NCBI RefSeq assembly: GCF_001426665.1
Contig: NZ_LMEY01000010.1
Span: 1-60,449 of the forward strand
Length of the DNA stretch: 60,449 nucleotides
Direction of reading: 5' to 3'
Origin: Rhizobium sp. Root1334
GTDB taxonomy: Bacteria; Pseudomonadota; Alphaproteobacteria; Rhizobiales; Rhizobiaceae
Shown: one piece after another, positions 54,646 through 60,449 of the stretch
How positions within the stretch are numbered: the first letter of the stretch is position 1
Layout: each line of letters begins with the position of its first letter
Program-made: the position numbers and the translations under genes
Notes under the pieces: generated by a model
What the model was told of the DNA's origin: nothing
The model's database searches: none
What the model saw: the letters and a program-made list of their open reading frames with translations, nothing else

Positions 54646-55752
54646 TCAAGCGAGGTGTTGATCGAAGAAGCCTTTCAGCTTGTCGAACGGGATCAGATCG
54701 ACACGGTCGTAGAGGTCGACGTGACCGGCTCCCTTTACCCAGACCAGTTCCTTCGGCTCGGAAGAACGCTTGTAGGCGTCCTCGCTGAATTCTTTCGAGT
54801 GCGCCTGGTCGCCCGAGATGAACAGCATCGGCCGCGGAGAAATCGTCTCGATATCGTTGAACGGGTAGAAGTTCGCGAACTTGACCACGCTGCTCATCGT
54901 CGGCTTGGTGGTCGTCTGCTTCGTTGCGCCTGCTGGGGTGAACTCGCCGCGCGGCGTCCGGTAGAAGTCGAAGAACTCGCGCTGCACTGGATCTGTATCG
55001 GCTGTCAGTTCCAGAGTGGTGCCGCCGACATATTGGACAGGGGCGCCATCTGCTTCTGCCCAGCGCTGTTCCGCTGCTGCGGCGATGAACGCCTTGCGCT
55101 GCTCGACGCTCTGGGAGTGGTTGAGCGCATCACGGAAGGCCGAGCCCATATCGTACATGCTGACGGTTGCGACGGCCTTGATACGTGGGTCGATCTTGGC
55201 CGCGCTGACGACGAAGCTGCCACTGCCGCAGACACCAATTGCACCGATGTTGGCGCGGTCAACGAAAGCATTTGAACCAAGGAAATCGACACCGGCGCTG
55301 AACGCCTCGGAATAGACTTCCGGGGAAACCAGGTTACGCGATTGCCCTTCGCTTTCTCCCCAGAACGGCAAATCGATGGACATCGCGACAAAGCCCTGTT
55401 CCGCCATTTTGGTGGCGTAGAGATTAGCGCTCTGCTCTTTCACCGCACCCATCGGATGACCGACGATGATTGCCGGGTTCTTCGTCGCACGGTCCAGATC
55501 TTTGGGAAGATAGAGATTGCCGGCGACATTCGTCTGGTACTGGGTATTGAACGTGACCTTCTGCAGGGTCACCCGGTCACTGGTGTAGAAATTTGACGCG
55601 CCGTTGGACATGTCTTGAGCCTTTGCATTTGTCATGTTGAAAATGGACATCGCCCCAAGGGCCGCGACGCCGGCACCCGTCATCTTGAGAAGATGTCGGC
55701 GGTCGATACCGGTCGTCGAGGTCTGCGTGTCGTCTTGGTTTTGGTTGGTCAT
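54646..55752 (-). CDS. Exported alpha/beta hydrolase with twin-arginine signal
   Basis: A 368-residue protein. The ATG at 55752 has AAGGAG eight bases upstream. The signal is RRHLLKMTGAGVAALGAM, a twin-arginine type with cleavage near AKA. The hydrolase core has AIIVGHPMGAVKEQ, nucleophile region GAIGVCGSGSFVV, Asp near LFISGDQAHS and His in GAGHVDLYD. The Cys-containing GVCGSG elbow fits dienelactone-hydrolase/YcjY-like enzymes. It is the second gene of the MFS-to-cyclophilin-like operon. Confidence 0.83.
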   Translation of the reverse strand: MTNQNQDDTQTSTTGIDRRHLLKMTGAGVAALGAMSIFNMTNAKAQDMSNGASNFYTSDRVTLQKVTFNTQYQTNVAGNLYLPKDLDRATKNPAIIVGHPMGAVKEQSANLYATKMAEQGFVAMSIDLPFWGESEGQSRNLVSPEVYSEAFSAGVDFLGSNAFVDRANIGAIGVCGSGSFVVSAAKIDPRIKAVATVSMYDMGSAFRDALNHSQSVEQRKAFIAAAAEQRWAEADGAPVQYVGGTTLELTADTDPVQREFFDFYRTPRGEFTPAGATKQTTTKPTMSSVVKFANFYPFNDIETISPRPMLFISGDQAHSKEFSEDAYKRSSEPKELVWVKGAGHVDLYDRVDLIPFDKLKGFFDQHLA

Positions 55753-55814
55753 CTGCATGTCTCCTTGAGTGGTGGTGCGACGGAAATTGAGCTGGCGGGA
55801 GTGACCGCCGCGTT

Positions 55815-57047
55815 TCATCGGCGTGTGGACCGCCAGGCGGCGATGGCGAAAATGAATGAGCCGACCAGCAGAACCGCGGCGAACAGGAAAGTGGTCCACC
55901 AGCCGGAGCCGTCGAACAGGACGCCGCCGATAGAAGCGCCAAGAGTGATTGCGAGCTGGATGGTCGCCACCTGCAGCCCGCCGCCTGCCTCCGCGTCGTC
56001 GGGCATGGTCCGGCTAAGCCAGGTTCCCCAGCCGACAGGAGCGGCGGTGCTGAACAGACCCCATCCGATCAGGAGGATTGCGGTGATGGTCGAGGACGAT
56101 CCGAATGCGATCAGCCCCAATGCAATGACGGCCATGATTAGCGGGATTGCAGCGAGAATGACGAACAATCGCTTTTGAAGGAAATGACTGACGATCGTGG
56201 TCCCGGCCACACCCGCCAGGCCCATCAACAGGAGCAGGAGAGACAGTGTCGAGATCGAGACAGACGTCACGGTTTCCAGGAATGGGCGGAGATATGTGAA
56301 CAGTGCGAACTGGCCGATGAAGAGCAGCATGATCGAGGCCATGCCGATCGCCACCGGGGGGCGGAGAAGCAACCGAAAAACATTCGACGAGCGCTCGTTG
56401 CGACGAGGAGGCAGTGATGGCAGGCTGATCCACTGCCAGACGAGAGCCAGCAGGGCCAGTGGAACGACGGCAAAGAACGCGCCTCTCCAGCCTATGTAGC
56501 TGCCAAGCAGACTTCCTAAAGGTGCCGCGATCGTTGCCGCGATGGCATTGCCTGCATTCAGCATCGCAAGCCCCTTCGGCACGGAATCCTCAGGCACCAG
56601 CCGCATGACGATCGAAGTCGACATCGACCAGAAGCCGCCGATGGCGATGCCCAGCAGCGCCCGGCCGATCATCAGCACGAGATAGTTCGGGGCGAATGTG
56701 ACGATCGTTCCCGAGATCACCAGGATTAGTGAAAACGACGCGAGAACCAGCCGCCTGTCCAATCGCCGCGTCAGCCCTGCCACGAAAATGCTGGTGAGGA
56801 CAGCAAAGATGCCGGAGATTGAGATCGCCTGACCGGCGCGACCCTCGGTCACGCCCAATTCTGCCGCGATTGGCGAGAGAAGGCTGACGGGCATAAACTC
56901 CGATGCGATCAGGACGGATACGCACAGGGCCATCGAGATGACTGCGCCCCAGGCTGCAATCGGGACGGGAGACGTCGGCGCTCTCGCAGCCGCAGGCTCA
57001 ATTTCGCGATTGTTGAAGTCAGATCGTGTGAGAGCGTGCTGTGTCAT
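55815..57047 (-). CDS. MFS transporter, DHA1/YdhP-like efflux
   Basis: A 410-residue protein with twelve predicted membrane helices. The early SEFMPVSLLSPIAAELGVTEG and the RRLDRR loop between helices 2 and 3 match the arabinose-efflux-permease (YdhP/AraJ) group. The start is the ATG at 57047; the open frame extends 15 codons further. It is divergent from a LysR gene and 62 bases upstream of the TAT hydrolase, heading the operon. Confidence 0.86.
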   Translation of the reverse strand: MTQHALTRSDFNNREIEPAAARAPTSPVPIAAWGAVISMALCVSVLIASEFMPVSLLSPIAAELGVTEGRAGQAISISGIFAVLTSIFVAGLTRRLDRRLVLASFSLILVISGTIVTFAPNYLVLMIGRALLGIAIGGFWSMSTSIVMRLVPEDSVPKGLAMLNAGNAIAATIAAPLGSLLGSYIGWRGAFFAVVPLALLALVWQWISLPSLPPRRNERSSNVFRLLLRPPVAIGMASIMLLFIGQFALFTYLRPFLETVTSVSISTLSLLLLLMGLAGVAGTTIVSHFLQKRLFVILAAIPLIMAVIALGLIAFGSSSTITAILLIGWGLFSTAAPVGWGTWLSRTMPDDAEAGGGLQVATIQLAITLGASIGGVLFDGSGWWTTFLFAAVLLVGSFIFAIAAWRSTRR

Positions 57048-57145
57048 GGCGGCAATATATGCCGAGGGGAGTCCGAAGATTAGCCATTGCAATTCGCTTG
57101 GACTTATCGATCTATGACATCAATCAATGACGGTTGGAGGTAACC

Positions 57146-58033
57146 ATGAAGCGGGAAGATCTCAACGACATGCTCTGGTTCCTGGCAGTGGCTGAGGAGC
57201 GGAGCTTCACAAAAGCGGCCGCGAAACTCGGTACGTCGCAATCGACGATCAGTCATACGATCAAGAAGCTCGAAGCCCGGATGGGGCTGCGCCTTTTGAC
57301 GCGCACCACCCGCAGCGTCTCACCTACCGAGACAGGCGAGAGGCTAATCCGCTCTCTTGCGCCCCGCATAGAAGAGCTCGAAGCCGAGATCGACGAATTG
57401 ATGGCAATCCGGGACACGCCGTCCGGCTCAGTGCGGATCACGCTTTCCGACCACGCGCTGGAAAGCGTTGTCTGGCCGAAATTGCGGTTGGTGCTGCGGG
57501 ACTACCCTGACATCAAGGTCGAGCTGAACAGCGACAATGGCTTTCGGAACATCGTGGAAGAAAAGTTCGATGCTGGCGTGCGGCTTGGCGAGAGCGTCGA
57601 CAAGGACATGATCGCCGTCCGCATCGGGCCGGACTGGCGACTGATCGCCGTCGGATCTCCGGGGTATTTCGCCAACCGGTCGTTGCCTGAAACGCCGCAG
57701 GATCTGGTCGGTCATGACTGCATCAACCATCGGCAGTCGCACCTGGGAGGGCTATACAGTTGGGAGTTCGAGAAGGACGGCAGGGAACTGCGCGTCCGTG
57801 TCGAAGGCCAACTGACTTTCAACACGTCCTACGCGATGATCGATGCGGCCGTTCAGGGCTATGGTATTGCCTACGTGCCCGAAAACCTCGTTGAACGGCA
57901 GCTTGTGTCTGGAAAATTGGTGCAGGTACTGGATGACTGGACGCCGCTGTTCTCAGGTTATTACCTCTACTATCCAAGCAGACGACAGAATTCTCCGGCG
58001 TTCAGGGTCGTTGTGGAAGCTCTCCGTATTTGA
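57146..58033 (+). CDS. LysR-family regulator
   Basis: A 295-residue LysR protein, start at 57146 following GGAGG. The winged helix (FLAVAEERSFTKAAAKLGTSQSTISHTIKKLEARMG) and LTRTTRSVSPTETGE are intact, as in the DsdC/AaeR-like branch. It is divergent from the MFS operon and is its likely regulator. Confidence 0.88.
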   Translation: MKREDLNDMLWFLAVAEERSFTKAAAKLGTSQSTISHTIKKLEARMGLRLLTRTTRSVSPTETGERLIRSLAPRIEELEAEIDELMAIRDTPSGSVRITLSDHALESVVWPKLRLVLRDYPDIKVELNSDNGFRNIVEEKFDAGVRLGESVDKDMIAVRIGPDWRLIAVGSPGYFANRSLPETPQDLVGHDCINHRQSHLGGLYSWEFEKDGRELRVRVEGQLTFNTSYAMIDAAVQGYGIAYVPENLVERQLVSGKLVQVLDDWTPLFSGYYLYYPSRRQNSPAFRVVVEALRI

Positions 58034-58591
58034 GGTGAATTGCGCGAGAGTTATATTCCCATCAAGCCGTTCCCGTCTAACGCGTCTAACGCGCCTAAAG
58101 CGTCATTGCGGCAATCGCTGGTTTAAGAGCAGACCCGCGCGCCGGGGGCTGTCGGTCCCGGTTTCCGGCGTTGCCGTCGCTATGCTAAACCTCCTGCGGC
58201 AACCCTTTTGACCGGTCTTGCGGGAGGCGAACGGCTTTCGCAGTTTCTGCTACAGCTGGTATGCCCTTTCCTGTTTCGGACGCTTCTGCCCAACGCCCAA
58301 GAGCTGTCACCGCGTGAAACTTCGCGATTGCAAACCTGGCTGGCTAGGTGAAATCTACCGTTATCCAGACGCCGATCCGCCCATCAAACGCCTCACTGCC
58401 TTCGACCGGTTCCGGGCCTGATAGCCCCCTTAAGCCCATCTCTGATTGGACCCATGCTTTGAGCGCATGGCCGACCTGAGACCTTGTGCCTTATCTGCGG
58501 GCGTCGGAGGGCCTATATTCTACTCATCGAAACGACGTTGGAACCAAAGCAAGGTTGCTGGCGTCAAGAGACCTCACGAAAGGGGATGATC
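58034..58591. other. Intergenic region with short tandem repeat
   Basis: About 560 bases without a supported gene. A 9-base tandem repeat (CGTCTAACG twice, then CGCCTAAAG) lies at 58074-58100. Confidence 0.4.
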
Positions 58592-58738
58592 GTGAACGTA
58601 GCACGCTCCTTCAACAACTGGCGCAAGTATCGTCAGACCGTTACCGAACTTGGCCGCATGAGCTCGCGCGAACTGCAGGACCTCGGTATCAATCGCGCCG
58701 ACATCCTCAGCGTTGCCCGCCAGTCGGTCGCTCGCTAA
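58592..58738 (+). CDS. DUF1127 small Arg-rich protein
   Basis: A 48-residue protein. The GTG at 58592 is preferred (AGGGG six bases upstream) and gives the canonical start VNVARSFNNWRKYRQTV; an ATG two codons earlier is too close to the ribosome site. The YRQTVTELGRMSSRELQDLG core is the DUF1127 pattern. Small DUF1127 proteins in Agrobacterium have been tied to phosphate and carbon metabolism and to RNA turnover. A terminator follows. Confidence 0.86.
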   Translation: MNVARSFNNWRKYRQTVTELGRMSSRELQDLGINRADILSVARQSVAR

Positions 58739-58769
58739 GCGCTGTTTCCAAGCAAACCTGAATGACAAT

Positions 58770-58797
58770 ACGCCCGCTGATGACGCGGGCGTTTCTG
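58770..58797 (+). terminator. Rho-independent terminator
   Basis: ACGCCCGC (58770-58777) pairs with GCGGGCGT (58785-58792) across seven bases, then TTCTGT. It ends the DUF1127 transcript. Confidence 0.75.
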
Positions 58798-58961
58798 TAT
58801 CTGGCCTGCCACGAAGCCCTGAGTTGGAGATTTCTTTCGTCAGGATGAGGTCGTGCATTTTCCGCATAGCTGCACTGCAGCAAAGTCTATTTAATGTGCG
58901 GCGAGAATGGGTATCCTTGTTTTCATCGAAGCGATGCACCTCCTCCCGCAGAGCTTCGATT

Positions 58962-60092
58962 TCAGACGGCCCACTCCTCCTCCCAAGGGGCGTCTGTCGG
59001 AACAGCGGCACTCCTCCTCCCAGCCGTTGTTCGGTTCTTTTCGAAAAGCCTGCCGCACCCGCTCTCTTCAGTGTTCAGCGATGACAGGGTAATCCCCAAT
59101 AGCCGTACAGACCGTTTGAACGGGAACACCGAGGCGAGCAGGGTTTCAGCATTCTCCAAGACCATGTCGACGTCGGACACGAGTCCCGACACGGTCCTGC
59201 TGCGTGTCGCCTGACTGAAATCTGAATATTTGATTTTGACGGTGATCGTCTTTCCCGTGATGTCGTGCGCCTCGCAATACCGCCAGACCTTCTCGGCCAA
59301 CGGCCGCAACTCGGCTTTGGCCAGATCGAAATCGTCGATGTCCTCAACGAACGTGTCCTCGGCGCCAACAGACTTTCGAATGCGATCGGGTCTCACCCGG
59401 CGTTCATCGATCCCACGGGCAATGCCGTAGAAATAAGGACCGGACTTCCCGAAGTTCTGCTGAAGGAACGCGAGGGACTTCGACTTAAGATCAAGCCCGG
59501 TCTCTATGCCATGCCGTTTCATCCGCTCGGCCGTGGCCGGCCCCACGCCATGGAATTTCTTGACGGGGAGGGCCTCGACAAAACCCGGGCCGTTCTTCGG
59601 CGTAATGACCGCCTGGCCATTCGGCTTGTTCAGGTCGCTCGCCATCTTCGCCAGGAACTTGTTGTAGGAGATGCCGGCAGAGGCATTGAGGCCGGTGACC
59701 GCCTTGATCTTAGCGCGGATCTCCAGCGCGATTTCCGTGGCGATGTCCATACCTTTCAGGTTCTCGGTCACATCGAGATAGGCCTCGTCAAGCGACAGCG
59801 GCTCGATCAGCGGCGTGTACTCTGCAAAAATCTCCCTGATCTGCTGCGAGACCTGCCGATAGACCTCGAAGCGCGGCGGCACAAAAATCAGATCTGGGCA
59901 TTTCCGTTTGGCCGTGACCGACGGCATGGCGGAATGCACGCCGAAGGCTCTTGCCTCGTAACTTGCGGCCGCCACAACGCCGCGTGCCGCCGACCCGCCG
60001 ACGGCCAATGGTAGCCCACGTAGCTCCGGGTTGTCTCGCTGCTCGACCGACGCATAAAATGCGTCCATGTCCACATGGATGATTTTGCGCAT
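58962..60092 (-). CDS. dinB: DNA polymerase IV
   Basis: A 376-residue Y-family polymerase for translesion synthesis. Catalytic motifs HVDMDAFYASVEQ and SLDEAYLDVTE are present, then the helix-hairpin-helix (VKKFHGVGPATAERM) and little-finger regions. The start at 60092 has AGGAG ten bases upstream; an ATG six codons earlier (60110) is an alternative. The C-terminus carries a short unusual extension ending APWEEEWAV. It reads in the same direction as the SRAP gene. Confidence 0.93.
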   Translation of the reverse strand: MRKIIHVDMDAFYASVEQRDNPELRGLPLAVGGSAARGVVAAASYEARAFGVHSAMPSVTAKRKCPDLIFVPPRFEVYRQVSQQIREIFAEYTPLIEPLSLDEAYLDVTENLKGMDIATEIALEIRAKIKAVTGLNASAGISYNKFLAKMASDLNKPNGQAVITPKNGPGFVEALPVKKFHGVGPATAERMKRHGIETGLDLKSKSLAFLQQNFGKSGPYFYGIARGIDERRVRPDRIRKSVGAEDTFVEDIDDFDLAKAELRPLAEKVWRYCEAHDITGKTITVKIKYSDFSQATRSRTVSGLVSDVDMVLENAETLLASVFPFKRSVRLLGITLSSLNTEESGCGRLFEKNRTTAGRRSAAVPTDAPWEEEWAV

Positions 60093-60187
60093 GGGCTGCA
60101 CGCTCCTCATGACGTCAGTTCCCACAGGATAAGCCGGGATTTGGTGTACAGGCGTCTGACTGCTCTGGTCGTGCTCTGTGCTGGTGA

Positions 60188-60449
60188 TCAAAGCAACAGA
60201 CCTTCCTCGTCCGGCTTCGGTTTTGCCTGTGGCGGCACGATCACCAGCATGTTGCCCGGGAGCGGACGCTGTAGGTGGCGGGCTTCATCCCACGGTGCTG
60301 TCAGCCAGGTCTCGACTTCTTCAGGCGTGGTCAGGATGGAGGGCATGGCTTTTTGATGGATCGGCGAGACAATCTCGTTGGGCGAGGTCGTCAGAAATCC
60401 GAAGAGTTCGTATTCCTGCTCGCCATCCCTGACTTTGCGCACGCCCTTC
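60188..60449 (-). CDS. SOS response-associated peptidase (SRAP/YedK) C-terminal part
   Basis: The last 84 or more residues of an SRAP protein; the N-terminus with the catalytic Cys2 lies beyond the window. FGFLTTSPNEIVSPIHQKAMPSIL contains the conserved His of the active site, and EEVETWLTAPWDEA is typical. SRAP proteins crosslink to abasic sites in single-stranded DNA. It lies about 100 bases upstream of dinB on the same strand. Confidence 0.88.
   Translation of the reverse strand, partial: KGVRKVRDGEQEYELFGFLTTSPNEIVSPIHQKAMPSILTTPEEVETWLTAPWDEARHLQRPLPGNMLVIVPPQAKPKPDEEGLLL

Noticed and set aside
1..60449. CRISPR arrays, rRNA, intact tRNA genes, prophage or integrase genes
   Set aside because: No regularly spaced direct repeats, no rRNA-like sequence, no complete cloverleaf and no integrase or phage structural protein were seen.

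Overview
The window looks like chromosomal (or chromid) DNA of a member of the Rhizobiaceae (Rhizobium/Agrobacterium/Neorhizobium type). Evidence is moderately high G+C and a set of typical rhizobial families: a Fe-S photolyase of PhrB type with DUF2256, BA14K, DUF982, DUF1127 and DUF1236 proteins, an HWE histidine kinase, and an ECF sigma/ChrR pair. I see no rRNA, intact tRNA, CRISPR array, prophage or origin. One IS element and several decaying genes mark the middle as accessory.

Layout. 1-1.1 kb: 3' end of a succinate-semialdehyde dehydrogenase, a possible small RNA ending in a strong terminator, and a small unknown gene. 1.3-11.4 kb: a photo-oxidative stress island. A minus-strand operon (folE, SDR, RegA/ActR-like regulator, phrB, DUF2256) and a plus-strand operon (GT29-like protein, FAD oxidoreductase, DUF3429) diverge from one intergenic region. 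Each arm carries a TGATCT-N16-CGTAT promoter, and a near-identical element precedes the ECF sigma/ChrR genes, so the sigma factor probably drives both arms and itself. Two single-domain response regulators and an HWE kinase flank the pair. 11.4-14.8 kb: a trpB without trpA and a diguanylate-cyclase-like gene broken by a UGA where a Trp is expected. 15.1-20.2 kb: a DabA/DabB inorganic-carbon pump with a divergent LysR gene. 20.2-24.4 kb: DUF6671 protein, receiver protein, ClC channel with CBS domains, MarR regulator. 24.5-26.8 kb: an IS6-family element between a truncated metB-like gene and a frameshifted dedA remnant.

26.8-41.1 kb: a field of small secreted, membrane and unknown genes (Hint-domain TAT protein, Gly/Asn-rich exported proteins, BA14K, DUF1236, DUF982, OmpA-like, and 24-, 30- and 59-residue proteins) around one NarX/NarL-type two-component pair. 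A bipartite palindromic motif (RGRCYWNRGTCY, usually with GCAAAGGTCC 11-12 bp away) recurs in five intergenic regions here and is the best candidate for an undescribed regulon. The stretch also holds gene remnants (ABC exporter, acyltransferase 3, OmpA C-terminus). 41.2-44.9 kb: a class A penicillin-binding protein with a BA14K-like tail, an unknown gene and a DUF892 pseudogene.

44.9-51.6 kb: a tricarboxylate uptake and use operon (tctC, tctB, tctA, a GntR regulator with two winged helices, an aconitase-family enzyme). 51.9-58 kb: an exported hydrolase, then a LysR-controlled operon of MFS exporter, TAT hydrolase, cytochrome P460, membrane DUF4405 protein and cyclophilin-like protein, which looks like an uncharacterised periplasmic redox module. 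58.6-60.4 kb: DUF1127 protein, DNA polymerase IV and the C-terminal part of an SRAP protein running off the end.
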